Below, piece after piece: positions 40,465 to 49,233 of a DNA stretch of 64,000 nucleotides (the stretch's first letter is position 1; every line of letters begins with the position of its first letter). Under the pieces are notes generated by a model. The model had not been told where the DNA came from and did no database searches. It was given only the letters and a program-made list of their open reading frames with translations. The position numbers and the translations under genes were made by a program. This DNA comes from Dactylosporangium sp. AC04546 (GTDB lineage Bacteria; Actinomycetota; Actinomycetes; Mycobacteriales; Micromonosporaceae): assembly GCF_022095675.1 (NCBI RefSeq), contig NZ_JAHYSG010000009.1, forward strand, positions 118,229 through 182,228, read 5' to 3'.

Positions 40465-41423
40465 TGAAGGCGGCGGTGTTGCACGAGATCGGTGGCATCC
40501 CTCGCTACGAGGACTTCCCGGATCCCGTGGCCGGCGACGACGAGGTGGTCATCGACGTGAAGGCGGTCGCGGTCGAGAACGTCGACAAGCGCATCGCGGC
40601 CGGCACGCACTACGCGAGCCGGCGGTACACCGCACAGTTGCCGGCGATTCCCGCCTTCGACGGCATCGGCGCACTGCCGGACGGCACCCTCGTCGGGTTC
40701 GGCAACCCTCGCCCGCCCTATGGCGCGCTCGCCGAGAAGACCGTGGTGCCCAAGGGTGCATACGTGCCGATCGCGGACGGTATCGATCCGGCGGTCGCGA
40801 CCGTGCTGGGCACGGCGATCACCGGCATGTCCATCAGGACCGCCGCTGGCTTCATGCCGGGCGAGACCGTGCTCGTGCAGGGCGCCACCGGGGTCGCGGG
40901 GCGGCTCGCGGTGCAGGTGGCCCGGCTGCTCGGCGCCGGACGGATCGTCGCGACCGGCCGCGACGACGACCAACTGCGTGAGGTACAGACCCTTGGCGCC
41001 GACGAGGTGATCAACACCGCCGTGCCGGACGAAGCGCTGACACAGGCGTACCTCGATGCCAAGGGGGACGGCTACGACGTCGTGCTGGACTACCTCTGGG
41101 GCCGGCCCACCGAGATCCTGCTGCGATCGCTGGTCCCGCAGTCATTCGCGTTCCCCACACCGACCCGGCTGATCCAGATCGGTGAGTCCGCCGGCGGCGC
41201 GCTCGTTCTCGCCGCGGAGAGCCTGCGCACCTCCGGGGTCGAGATCTACGGCGCGGCCAAAGGGCTCGGCCCGCAGACCATGCAGGAGGTGTACAGCCAG
41301 GTCGTGACATGGGCACAGTCCGGCGAGCTGACCTTCGGCGTGGTGAAGGTCCCACTGAGCGATATCGAGACCGCCTGGCAACGCACCGATCTGCGGGGCA
41401 GCAGGCTCGTCATCGTGCCGTGA
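40464..41423 (+). CDS. Medium-chain (quinone oxidoreductase-like) zinc-independent alcohol dehydrogenase family protein
   Basis: This 319-residue protein has an N-terminal GroES-like domain (MKAAVLHEIGGIPRYEDFPD; FDGIGALPDGTLVGFG near 66-81) and a Rossmann domain with VLVQGATGVAGRLAVQVARL near 137-156. The catalytic-zinc signature GHExxG is absent, as in quinone oxidoreductases. It should reduce an enone, quinone or similar electrophile with NADPH. It is controlled by a TetR repressor through tet-like operators, so the inducing compound may be its substrate. Start at ATG 40464 is coupled to the small upstream gene. Confidence 0.85.
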   Translation: MKAAVLHEIGGIPRYEDFPDPVAGDDEVVIDVKAVAVENVDKRIAAGTHYASRRYTAQLPAIPAFDGIGALPDGTLVGFGNPRPPYGALAEKTVVPKGAYVPIADGIDPAVATVLGTAITGMSIRTAAGFMPGETVLVQGATGVAGRLAVQVARLLGAGRIVATGRDDDQLREVQTLGADEVINTAVPDEALTQAYLDAKGDGYDVVLDYLWGRPTEILLRSLVPQSFAFPTPTRLIQIGESAGGALVLAAESLRTSGVEIYGAAKGLGPQTMQEVYSQVVTWAQSGELTFGVVKVPLSDIETAWQRTDLRGSRLVIVP

Positions 41424-41468
41424 CCGGCGGCTGGTCGTTGTCGGTCAGGGGTGCCGCTGCCGCCGCCG

Positions 41469-41963
41469 TTACCGGTCTGCCTTCGACGGTGCGCGCCAAC
41501 CCACGGCATGGTGTTCGACAAGCCCGGCCGGCACGTCCGAACGTGCGTTCTGAGTCGCGAGCGTCACCAACTCGGCTCGTAGCGCGGCTGCGGGCTGTCC
41601 CAGCACAATCGTGACGAGCAACAGTTCGAGCAGGACTCGGTCATAGTCGTGCGAGCTGCGCCGGTACCGGTCCGGATCGGACTCGACCACCGCCGTGCCG
41701 ATGCGCCAGCCGCCCCCGTCGGCGGGCGTGAGCGACGCCTCGTAGATCCCGTACCCGGTCCAACTCCGGTGCAGGAACACGACCTGGTCCTCAGTGAAGA
41801 CGTCCCACCTCTCGTCCATGTCCTGCGCTTGATAGCCGAGCCGGATCTGCTGCCATTCCTCGTCGGTGAAGATCCGAGCTGGCAGCTCAGGCATCGAGAG
41901 CGGTGCGGCGATCGGGAAGACCCGCGGCAGGGATGACCGGGTCACCGGCACGGACGCAGACAT
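41469..41963 (-). CDS. Hypothetical protein
   Basis: This 164-residue protein starts most likely at ATG 41963 (MSASVPVTRSSLPRVF); an ATG at 41984 is in frame. No domain was recognised with certainty. The middle part IFTDEEWQQIRLGYQAQDMD and VFLHRSWTGYGIYEASLTPA looks like a small globular protein with conserved W/R/D residues, followed by the hydrophobic helix LLELLLVTIVLGQPAAALRA. No signal peptide. It is convergent with the dehydrogenase gene and lies 45 bases from its end. Function unknown. Confidence 0.7.
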   Translation of the reverse strand: MSASVPVTRSSLPRVFPIAAPLSMPELPARIFTDEEWQQIRLGYQAQDMDERWDVFTEDQVVFLHRSWTGYGIYEASLTPADGGGWRIGTAVVESDPDRYRRSSHDYDRVLLELLLVTIVLGQPAAALRAELVTLATQNARSDVPAGLVEHHAVGWRAPSKADR

Positions 41964-42144
41964 GACCAGATCGTACGAGCACACGGCCGAGCCCCATGGC
42001 GATCAGGCGTCGACGGCCGCACACAGCGTGACGACGGCAGCGAAGGTCGGGCGCGCGGCCCGCAGCACGGCCGGCGCGCGTACCCGACGGCCGCCGACAA
42101 CCGAGATGAAGTCGTTACGAAGCCTCACCCATGTGCATGCGTCG

Positions 42145-42174
42145 TTGTAGCTTATTTTCGTAGCCAAGTTACAA
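42145..42174 (+). promoter_or_regulatory. Possible promoter of the peptide-uptake operon
   Basis: The stretch 42142-42192 is much richer in A and T than its surroundings. TTGTAG (42145-42150) and TTACAA (42169-42174) are spaced by 18 bases and could be -35 and -10 boxes, about 35 bases before the first permease gene, which has GGAGGGGG as ribosome site. The rest of the gap 41964-42207 shows nothing recognisable. Confidence 0.35.
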
Positions 42175-42207
42175 GTTGGCGGTTACTTACGTAGGCGGAG
42201 GGGGCAC

Positions 42208-43209
42208 ATGAGCATCGCGCCCCTGGACGCCGCCCGGCTCGATTCGGGCGAGCCGGGCGGGCCCGGCCAGGCGCCCGCCGCGGTGGGCACCCGCTCGCCC
42301 GGCCGGGCCGCCTGGCTGCGCCTGCGCCAAAACCGTACGGCGCTGGTCAGCGGGGTCGTGTCGGCGTTCCTGGTCGTGGTGGCCCTCGCGGCGCCGCTGA
42401 TCGGGGCGGCGTACGGCATCCACCCGCAGGACACGTTCCAGGAGGACCTGGACCGGTTCGGGCTGCCCTACGGCGTCGCCGGCGGCGTCACCGGCACGCA
42501 CTGGTTCGGCCTGGAGCCCGGGCAGGGCCGCGACCTGTTCATCCAGATGGTCTACGGGATGCGCACCTCGCTCGGCATCGCCTTCGCCGCGGCGCTGATG
42601 ACCACGATGGTCGGGGTGCTGCTCGGCATCGTCTCCGGGTACCTCGGCGGCTGGGTCGACGCCGTCATCAACTGGGTCACCGACGTGACCCTGGCGCTGC
42701 CGTTCCTCATCTTCACCCTGGCCGTCATCCGCCCCATCGAGCTGCACTTCTACGGTCCCCGCGAGGCGGTGCCCGGCTGGTTCCGGGTGGTCGTGCTCAT
42801 CACGCTGTTCACCGCGTTCGGCTGGACCACCACCGCCCGGCTGGTGCGCGGGCAGGTGCTGTCGCTGCGCGAGCGGGAGTTCGTCGAGGCGGCCCGGGCC
42901 AGCGGCGCGCGGCTCGGGCGCGTGCTGTTCCGGGAGCTGCTGCCCAACCTCGGCGCGCCGATCCTGGTCGCGTTCTCGCTGTCGATCCCGGCGTACATCA
43001 CCGGCGAGGCGGCGCTGTCCTTCCTCGGCATCGGCATGCTCGAGCCGACGCCCGACTTCGGGCGCACCATCTTCCGCAGCCTCAACTACCTGCAGACGGA
43101 CCCGGCCTACGTGCTCTTCCCCGGCGTCACCATCTTCGTGCTGGTGCTGGCCTTCAACCTCTTCGGCGACGCCCTGCGCGACGCGCTCGACCCGAAGTCG
43201 CTGCGGTAG
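42208..43209 (+). CDS. ABC transporter permease, DppC type
   Basis: This 333-residue inner-membrane protein belongs to the oligopeptide/nickel permease family. It has an N-terminal helix near 48-72 (ALVSGVVSAFLVVVALAAPL), an outer loop with the GTHWFGLEPGQGRDLF motif near 97-112, five further helices, and the EAA loop EFVEAARASGARLGRVLFRE near 227-246. ATG 42208 follows GGAGGGGG. It pairs with the DppB-type gene next to it. The operon lacks ATPase subunits. Neighbouring epimerase and NlpC/P60 genes point to uptake of cell-wall peptides or dipeptides. Confidence 0.92.
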   Translation: MSIAPLDAARLDSGEPGGPGQAPAAVGTRSPGRAAWLRLRQNRTALVSGVVSAFLVVVALAAPLIGAAYGIHPQDTFQEDLDRFGLPYGVAGGVTGTHWFGLEPGQGRDLFIQMVYGMRTSLGIAFAAALMTTMVGVLLGIVSGYLGGWVDAVINWVTDVTLALPFLIFTLAVIRPIELHFYGPREAVPGWFRVVVLITLFTAFGWTTTARLVRGQVLSLREREFVEAARASGARLGRVLFRELLPNLGAPILVAFSLSIPAYITGEAALSFLGIGMLEPTPDFGRTIFRSLNYLQTDPAYVLFPGVTIFVLVLAFNLFGDALRDALDPKSLR

Positions 43210-43215
43210 GCCGCC

Positions 43216-44181
43216 ATGGGATCCTTCCTGCTGCGCCGGGTGCTGCTGGGCGCGCTGACGCTGTTCGCGGTCAGCGTCGTCACGTTCACGATGTTCTTCG
43301 CCCTGCCGCGCGACCCGGCCACCGCCATGTGCCCGAAGAACTGCGACGCGCAGCGGCTGGAGCGGGTGCGCACCGAGCTCGGGCTCAACGATCCGAAGCC
43401 GAAGCAGTATCTGCGGTACATGAGCGGCGTCTTCGTCGGGCGCGAGAACTGCCCGGCGCCGTGCCTGGGGTACAGCTATGTCAACAACGAGCCGGTGAGC
43501 CAGACCTTCGGGCGGGTCATCCCGGTGACGCTGAGCATCGTGATCCCGGCGTCCGTGCTGTGGCTCGCGCTCGGCATCGGCCTCGGCATGCTCTCGGCGC
43601 TGCGCCGCGGCACCGTGTTCGACCGCCTCGCCATCGGCTTCTCCCTTTCCGGCGCCTCGATGCAGCTGTACTTCGTCGGCGGCGTCCTGCTGCTGGTGTT
43701 CGTCTACACGCTCAAGGTGCTGCCGTACCCGCACTACACGCCGCTGCTGTCCGATCCGCTCGGCTGGTTCACCGCGCTCGTGCTGCCCTGGTGCACCCTG
43801 GCGTTTCTCTTCTCCGCCGTGTACGCCCGGCTGTCGCGCGCCCAGATGCTGGAGACGATGTCGGAGGACTTCGTGCGCACCGCGATGGCCAAGGGCCTGC
43901 GGCAGCGGACCGTCGTGCGCCGGCACGTGCTGCGCGCCGCCATCACGCCCCTGGTCACCACGGCCGGCCTGGACATCGGCACGGCGCTGGGCGGCACGGT
44001 GATCACCGAGACCACGTTCGGGTTCCGCGGCCTCGGGCGGACCGCCATCGACGCCGTCCGCGACGGTGACCTGCCGACGATCATGGGGACGGTGCTGCTG
44101 GCCGCGACCTTCATCGTCGTCGCCAACATCGTCGTCGACGCGCTCTACACCACGATCGATCCGCGTATCCGGTTGCGATGA
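43216..44181 (+). CDS. ABC transporter permease, DppB type
   Basis: This 321-residue partner permease begins FLLRRVLLGALTLFAVSVVT, a standard DppB N-terminal helix, and continues with a periplasmic loop, helices near 100-270 and the EAA segment EDFVRTAMAKGLRQRTVVRR near 217-236, then TETTFGFRGLGRTAIDAV. A cysteine-rich loop (CPKNCDAQR and ENCPAPC) in the outer part is unusual and may form disulfides. It starts six bases after the DppC stop. Order C before B is the reverse of classical dpp operons. Cargo: peptides, by context. Confidence 0.92.
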   Translation: MGSFLLRRVLLGALTLFAVSVVTFTMFFALPRDPATAMCPKNCDAQRLERVRTELGLNDPKPKQYLRYMSGVFVGRENCPAPCLGYSYVNNEPVSQTFGRVIPVTLSIVIPASVLWLALGIGLGMLSALRRGTVFDRLAIGFSLSGASMQLYFVGGVLLLVFVYTLKVLPYPHYTPLLSDPLGWFTALVLPWCTLAFLFSAVYARLSRAQMLETMSEDFVRTAMAKGLRQRTVVRRHVLRAAITPLVTTAGLDIGTALGGTVITETTFGFRGLGRTAIDAVRDGDLPTIMGTVLLAATFIVVANIVVDALYTTIDPRIRLR

Positions 44182-44207
44182 CCGGTGTTGGCTCTCCGGA
44201 GGTCCAC

Positions 44208-45956
44208 ATGCGACGCAGGCTCATGACGGCCGTCGCGCTGGTGCCGCTCGTCGCGGCGCTCGGCGCGTGCACCAACAACAAGAAGGGCGACGACGAGCCG
44301 GCGGTGGACACCAACCGGCAGGCCAGCGGCGCGATCGCCACCGACCCGAAGGACTCGATGGGCCCGGCGCCCGAGGTTCCCGGCGCCACCAAGGGCGGCA
44401 CGGTCACCATCCTGCGGCAGTCGAAGATCTCCCACCTCGACCCGCAGCGCACCTACAGCTTCGCCGGCCTCAACGCCTCCCAGCTGTTCGTGCGCCGCCT
44501 CACGACGTTCAAGGACGACGGCAAGGGCCACGTCACGCTCGTCGGCGACCTCGCCACCACGCCCGGCACCGACGTGAACAAGGACTGCAAGGTCTGGCAG
44601 TTCACCATCAAGGACGGCGTGAAGTTCGAGGACGGCCAGCCGATCACCGCCAAGGACGTCGCCTACGGCATCGCCCGCTCCTTCGACCTGTCGCTGACCG
44701 GCGGCCCCACCTACATCCAGGAGTGGCTCGCCGACACGCCCCAGTTCGACACCAAGTTCGACTTCAAGAACAACAAGTCGTCGCTGCCGCCCGGACTGAG
44801 CGTGCCCGACGACAAGACCCTGAAGCTCACCTTCAACAGGGCGCACTGCGACCTGCCCTTCGCCGCCTCCCTGCCGGCCACCGCGCCCGTGCCGGCCGAC
44901 AAGGACACCGGCACCCAGTACGACCAGAAGCCCGTCGCCTCCGGGCCGTACAAGATCACGAAGAACGAGGCCGGCACCCAGATCACCTTCGAGCGCAACA
45001 CCGCGTGGGACCCGGCGACGGACGCCGTGCGCCACCAGTACCCGGACTCGTTCGTGTGGCAGTTCGGCGCCGACCCCGTCACCCAGACCAACCGCATCCT
45101 CGCCGACAGCGGCGCCGACCAGGGCGCGGCGTCGTGGGACGGCGTCGACTCGTCACTGATCTCGAAGGTGATGGGCGACCCGGCGCTGAAGGACCGCATC
45201 ATCCAGGAGCCGACCCCGCAGCATTACACGCTCACCATCAACAACCAGCGGGTCACCGACCTCAAGGTGCGCCAGGCCCTCAACTACGCCATCGACCGCG
45301 ACGGCCTGATCAAGACCCTCGGCGGCTCCTCCCTGGCCGCCCCGGTCACCACGCTCATGCCCCCGTCGACGATCGGATGGAAGAACTACGACGCGTACCC
45401 CGCGGGCAAGACCGGCGACCCGGCCAAGGCCAAGGAGCTGCTCGGCGGCACCACGAAGGAGCTCGTCCTCGCCTTCCAGGACGACGCCACCGACCAGGCC
45501 CTGAGCACCCAGCTCAAGGGCAACCTGGAGAAGGCCGGCTTCAAGATCACGCTCAAGGCGATCCCCGCCGACTCCTTCCTCGACGAGACGAAGAAGAAGG
45601 ACAACCCCTGGGACATGTACATCGGCTCGTGGGGCGCCGACTGGCCCAGCGGCGCGGCGATCCTGCCGGTCCTGTACGACGGCCGCGCCATCAAGGCCGA
45701 CGGCAGCAACAACGGCGCGTCGTACCTCAACGAGTCCGCCCTCAACACCGAGTTCGACCGCGTGCTCGCCATGCCCACCGGCCAGCAGGGCGCCGAGTGG
45801 GCGAAACTCGACGAGAAGATCATGCGGGACTACGCGCCGGTGGTGCCGCTGTACGTCCAGGTGACCACGACGGTCCACGGCTCGAAGGTCAACGGCCTGT
45901 TCATCGACAGCATCTTCGGCAACCTGGCGTTCGCCAACGCCTACGTGAAGCAGTGA
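44208..45956 (+). CDS. ABC transporter substrate-binding lipoprotein (peptide type, SBP_bac_5)
   Basis: This 582-residue protein has a lipoprotein signal with the lipobox LGAC (acylated Cys21), a short linker, and the family-5 binding fold (KGGTVTILRQSKISHLDPQR near 63-82, FTIKDGVKFEDGQPITAKDV near 132-151). The ATG at 44208 is preferred because GGAGG lies five bases upstream; GTG/ATG positions before it would bury the signal. It collects peptides outside for the two permeases. Its stop overlaps the serine hydrolase start (GTGA). Size is typical. Confidence 0.92.
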   Translation: MRRRLMTAVALVPLVAALGACTNNKKGDDEPAVDTNRQASGAIATDPKDSMGPAPEVPGATKGGTVTILRQSKISHLDPQRTYSFAGLNASQLFVRRLTTFKDDGKGHVTLVGDLATTPGTDVNKDCKVWQFTIKDGVKFEDGQPITAKDVAYGIARSFDLSLTGGPTYIQEWLADTPQFDTKFDFKNNKSSLPPGLSVPDDKTLKLTFNRAHCDLPFAASLPATAPVPADKDTGTQYDQKPVASGPYKITKNEAGTQITFERNTAWDPATDAVRHQYPDSFVWQFGADPVTQTNRILADSGADQGAASWDGVDSSLISKVMGDPALKDRIIQEPTPQHYTLTINNQRVTDLKVRQALNYAIDRDGLIKTLGGSSLAAPVTTLMPPSTIGWKNYDAYPAGKTGDPAKAKELLGGTTKELVLAFQDDATDQALSTQLKGNLEKAGFKITLKAIPADSFLDETKKKDNPWDMYIGSWGADWPSGAAILPVLYDGRAIKADGSNNGASYLNESALNTEFDRVLAMPTGQQGAEWAKLDEKIMRDYAPVVPLYVQVTTTVHGSKVNGLFIDSIFGNLAFANAYVKQ

Positions 45957-46732
45957 GACTGTCCTACTGGATCGGGCCGCCGGGCGGATCAGCGGGTTCC
46001 GCCCGGCACCCCGACGCCGCGTACAGCGCCGCGAGCACGATGAAGGTCGCCGTGCTCGCGGCGCTGTACCGCGCGGATGTCGACCTGGACGCCCCGCTCC
46101 CGGTCGTGAACGACTTCCCGTCGGCCCTGGACGACGGCTCCCGGTACGCCAACGACCCCGGCTACGACGACGAGGACCAGGTCTGGACCCACCTCGGCGG
46201 CGCGGTCCCCGCACGCTGGCTGGCCCGCCGGATGATCGTGCGCTCCAGCAACCTGGCCACGAACCTGCTCCTGGCCCGGGTCGGCCTCCCAGCGGTGGCG
46301 GAGGTGTGGCGCCTGGCGGGCGCGACGAACAGCGTCACCGCCCGCGGCATCGAAGACCACGCGGCCCGCGACGCCGGCCTCGACAACGTCGTCACGGCCG
46401 CCGACCTGGCCGCGTTGTTCGGCGCCCTGCACCTGGGCAGGCTGGGCAGTCCGTCCGCGACGTCGGAGATGCTCGACCTGCTGGCCGCCCAGGAGTGGCG
46501 CCAGGACCTGGCCGCCGGACTGCCGGAGGGCGTGCGCGTCGCCCACAAGAACGGCTGGATCACCGGCATCCGCCACAGTGCCGGCATCGTGTACCCACCC
46601 GACGCCGACCCGTACGTCATCGCCGTATGCACCCGGTCCGACGCCGTTCCGCCGCCGGACGACTACGACGAGCGGGCGTGCTCGGCCATCGCGAGGCTCT
46701 CGGCCGAGCGGTACGGAATGAGGCACCAGTGA
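45953..46732 (+). CDS. Leaderless class A beta-lactamase-fold serine hydrolase
   Basis: This 259-residue protein has the three active-site elements of penicillin-interacting serine hydrolases: STMK (Ser28 to Lys31), RSSNLATN near 94-101 in the SxN place, and HKNGWITG near 197-204 as KTG equivalent. GTG 45953 overlaps the lipoprotein stop, and with this start there is no signal peptide, since the nucleophile lies only 28 residues in. Ordinary beta-lactamases are exported; this one should stay in the cytoplasm. The next gene, a dipeptide epimerase, overlaps by GTGA. A role in trimming imported cell-wall peptides is inferred; beta-lactam hydrolysis is unlikely. Confidence 0.82.
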   Translation: MRLSYWIGPPGGSAGSARHPDAAYSAASTMKVAVLAALYRADVDLDAPLPVVNDFPSALDDGSRYANDPGYDDEDQVWTHLGGAVPARWLARRMIVRSSNLATNLLLARVGLPAVAEVWRLAGATNSVTARGIEDHAARDAGLDNVVTAADLAALFGALHLGRLGSPSATSEMLDLLAAQEWRQDLAAGLPEGVRVAHKNGWITGIRHSAGIVYPPDADPYVIAVCTRSDAVPPPDDYDERACSAIARLSAERYGMRHQ

Positions 46733-47784
46733 CCATCACCGACGTCCGCACGCACAGTGTCAGCGCCCCGTTCCACACCCCGTTCGTGACGGCGCTGCGT
46801 TCCGCCACCGCGGCCGAGAGCCTGCTGGTCGAGGTCGTGGACGCCAACGGCCGCTCGGGCTTCGGCGAGTCCCCGCAGGTCTGGAAGGTCACCGGCGACT
46901 CGGTGGCCGGCGCCCGGGCCTGCGTCGAGCAGGTCCTCGGCCCGCTGCTGATCGGTCGCGACGCCGATGACCTGGCCGCCAACTGCCGGACCGTGCACGG
47001 CGCGGTGGTCGGCAACGCCGGCGCCCGCGCCGCGGTCGACACGGCCCTGCACGACCTGGCCGCCCGGCGCCTCGGCGTCCCACTGGTCCGCCTGCTCGGC
47101 GGCACCCGCCTGCGCGTGCCGACCGACGTCACCCTGTCCGCCGGCGACAGCGCGGCCGCCGCGAGGGTCGCCGAGGGCTTCACGGTCCTGAAGGTCAAGG
47201 TCGGCAAGTCGTCCCCGGCCGACGAGGTCCACCACATCCGCCGCATCCGCGAGGCCGCCGGCCCCGGCGCGCGCATCCGGCTGGACGCGAACCAGGGCTG
47301 GACCCCACGCGAGGCGGTCCGCGCCATCGGTTCCATGCAGGACGCGGGCCTGGACATCGAGCTGGTCGAGCAGCCCGTCCCCGCGCCCGACCTCGACGGC
47401 CTGGCCTGGGTCACGTCGAGGGTCGATGTCCCGATCCTGGCCGACGAGTCGGTCTTCGGCGTCCGCGACCTGGTCTGCGTGATCCACCGCCGCGCCGCCG
47501 ACATGGTGAACGTGAAGCTGGCCAAGTGCGGCGGCCTGTCCATCGCCCGCACGATGCTGGACCTGGCCGCGGCCCATGACATCGGCACGATGGTCGGCTC
47601 GATGATGGAGACCCAGGTGGGCGTGGGCGCCGCGGCGAGCCTCGTCGCGGCCTACGACACCACGGTCGTCTCCGACCTCGACGCCGCCTGGTGGCTCGCG
47701 TCGACCCCGCTGACGGGCGGCCTCCGTTACGACGGCGCCGAGGTGGTCCTCCCCGACGCCCCCGGCCTGGGAGTACACCTGTGA
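46729..47784 (+). CDS. Dipeptide epimerase (L-Ala-D/L-Glu epimerase-like, enolase superfamily)
   Basis: This 351-residue protein has all catalytic residues of the MLE/AEE subgroup: KVK with Lys155/Lys157, metal ligands Asp186 (RLDANQGW), Glu214 (LVEQP) and Asp239 (LADES), and Lys263 on the other side (VNVKLAK). The DxD motif that dipeptide epimerases use to hold the substrate amino group is seen as DLD at 316-318. It should convert L-Ala-D-Glu from murein into L-Ala-L-Glu, or act on a related dipeptide. GTG 46729 overlaps the hydrolase stop. Location with an NlpC/P60 peptidase and peptide transporter supports murein peptide recycling. Confidence 0.88.
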   Translation: MTITDVRTHSVSAPFHTPFVTALRSATAAESLLVEVVDANGRSGFGESPQVWKVTGDSVAGARACVEQVLGPLLIGRDADDLAANCRTVHGAVVGNAGARAAVDTALHDLAARRLGVPLVRLLGGTRLRVPTDVTLSAGDSAAAARVAEGFTVLKVKVGKSSPADEVHHIRRIREAAGPGARIRLDANQGWTPREAVRAIGSMQDAGLDIELVEQPVPAPDLDGLAWVTSRVDVPILADESVFGVRDLVCVIHRRAADMVNVKLAKCGGLSIARTMLDLAAAHDIGTMVGSMMETQVGVGAAASLVAAYDTTVVSDLDAAWWLASTPLTGGLRYDGAEVVLPDAPGLGVHL

Positions 47785-48602
47785 ATGCCGTAGCCGTCCC
47801 CGTCGCCACGATGTGGTCCACGCCGTCCGCCGACGAGGTCGTCACCCAGGTCCTGCTGGGCGACCCGGTGATCGTCGATGCCGCCGGCGCCGACGGCTGG
47901 TCGCGGGTGATCGCCCCGAACCAGCCGGCCCCTTCCCTGGACCCGCGCGGCTACCCCGGCTGGCTGCGCACGGCGGACCTCTCATCCGCACCGGACGGAG
48001 CCGGCGGGTCCATTGTGGACGCTTTGTCGACCGACCTGCGCGACGCCCCGTCCGGCGCGGTGGCCCTCGCCGGCGTCCCGCTCGGCACGGCGCTGGCGCC
48101 CGCCGGCTCGCCGGTCGGCGACTGGCTGCCGGTCCGGGTCCCCGGCCGTGACGGCACCCTGTGGGCTCCCGCGGCGGATGTCCGCCCGGCCCCCACGGCC
48201 CCGCCCGCCTCCGCGACAGCGGCCCTTGAGGTGGCGCGCCGGCTGGTGGGCGTGCCCTACGTCTGGGGCGGCCTGTCCCCGGCCGGCATCGACTGCTCCG
48301 GCCTGGTCCACCTGGCCTGGCGCCGCCTCGGCGTGCTGCTGCCCCGCGACGCCCACGAGCAGGCCGAGGCCGTCGAGCCCGTGCCGCTCGGCGAGGAGCG
48401 GCCGGGCGACCTGTACTTCTTCGCCCGCCCCGGCCGCCGCATCCACCACGTCGGCTTCGTGGTGGCGCCGGGCCGGATGTTGCACGCGTGCGGCGAGGCC
48501 CGCCGCGTCGTCGAGGAGCCCCCGACGCCGTCCCGCTCGGAGACCCTGACCGCCGCGGGTCGCGTCCGCCTGCGTGTCGACGCGGCAGCACAACGTGCCT
48601 GA
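47781..48602 (+). CDS. Leaderless NlpC/P60 peptidase with N-terminal SH3 domains
   Basis: This 273-residue protein ends in an NlpC/P60 domain: VGVPYVWGGLSPAGIDCSGL near 156-175 with nucleophile Cys172, His223 in HHVGFVV, and LHAC as the third polar position. The first 150 residues form SH3-like beta modules (PVATMWSTPSADEVVTQVLL at the start). This is the layout of YkfC-type gamma-D-glutamyl-L-diamino acid endopeptidases. No signal peptide is present, so it should work on imported peptides in the cytoplasm. GTG 47781 overlaps the epimerase stop. It is the last gene of the operon. Confidence 0.9.
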   Translation: MNAVAVPVATMWSTPSADEVVTQVLLGDPVIVDAAGADGWSRVIAPNQPAPSLDPRGYPGWLRTADLSSAPDGAGGSIVDALSTDLRDAPSGAVALAGVPLGTALAPAGSPVGDWLPVRVPGRDGTLWAPAADVRPAPTAPPASATAALEVARRLVGVPYVWGGLSPAGIDCSGLVHLAWRRLGVLLPRDAHEQAEAVEPVPLGEERPGDLYFFARPGRRIHHVGFVVAPGRMLHACGEARRVVEEPPTPSRSETLTAAGRVRLRVDAAAQRA

Positions 48603-48770
48603 TCGCGGAAAGGTGCCGATGTCCACACCGCTGCGCTCAGCGTCGACGGATCGGGTCAAGCGACGACGGCTGCGGCGAACGACGGTAGCGGAGTCGGACG
48701 GCGTGCCAGCGTGCGACCGATCTTGTTGGCGCTGGCCAGTCCGGTGCCCGCGGCCCAAGGATCACGCCGG

Positions 48771-48811
48771 AAAAGCCGGAGCGCCGCACGCTGGGCATGC
48801 GGCGCTCCGGC
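48771..48811 (-). terminator. Rho-independent terminator of the cold-shock gene
   Basis: A 14-base perfect stem (48775-48788 pairing with 48798-48811) with a nine-base loop lies 30 bases after the cold-shock stop. On the - strand it is followed by TTTT (AAAA at 48771-48774 on the + strand), the classical form. The rest of the gap 48603-48840 shows no gene. Confidence 0.85.
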
Positions 48812-48840
48812 GGCGCTCAGGTCTGCTTGCCAGAACCGAG

Positions 48841-49044
48841 TCAGGCGCTGCGGACGTTCTCCGCCTGAGGACCCTTCTGGCCCTGGGTCACCTCGTACTC
48901 CACCTTCTGGCCTTCGGCGAGCTCGCGGTATCCACTACTGGCGATGGCGGAGTAGTGGACGAAGACGTCCGGTCCGCCGTCGTCCTGCGAGATGAAGCCG
49001 AAGCCCTTTTCGGAGTTGAACCACTTGACAGTACCGCTAGCCAC
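48841..49044 (-). CDS. csp: Cold-shock domain protein (CspA family)
   Basis: This 67-residue protein is a single cold-shock domain with both RNA-binding motifs, KGFGFI at residues 13-18 and VFVHY near 27-31, preceded by GTVKWFN. It binds single-stranded RNA and DNA and acts as an RNA chaperone. The start codon is GTG at 49044 with AGGAGG seven bases upstream. It has its own strong terminator, so it is monocistronic. The leader between 49045 and about 49200 has no gene and may form structure, as is usual for cold-shock leaders. Confidence 0.96.
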   Translation of the reverse strand: MASGTVKWFNSEKGFGFISQDDGGPDVFVHYSAIASSGYRELAEGQKVEYEVTQGQKGPQAENVRSA

Positions 49045-49233
49045 GCTTTTCCTCCTGAAAGCGGAAGCCGTTCCCTCGCCAATCGTCGGCGATGAACTTC
49101 CGCACCCGCCGTACCTTACCTGCTTGCGGCATCAGCCTCGCTACCGAAGGTGTTCGTCCACACTTTCGCGATCTATCATCCGAGCACCATGATCACATGA
49201 TGAGTTCAACCGGTCACGCACTGTGGCAACCGC

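Noticed and set aside
42187..43926. 579-codon - strand frame across the two peptide permease genes
   Set aside because: Composition is Arg/Glu/Gln-rich low complexity typical of antisense frames; the + strand genes have membrane helices and EAA motifs.
44066..46732. 888-codon frame joining antisense-like sequence to the serine hydrolase
   Set aside because: Only the part from 45953 shows protein-like sequence; before that it is an out-of-frame shadow of the binding-protein gene.
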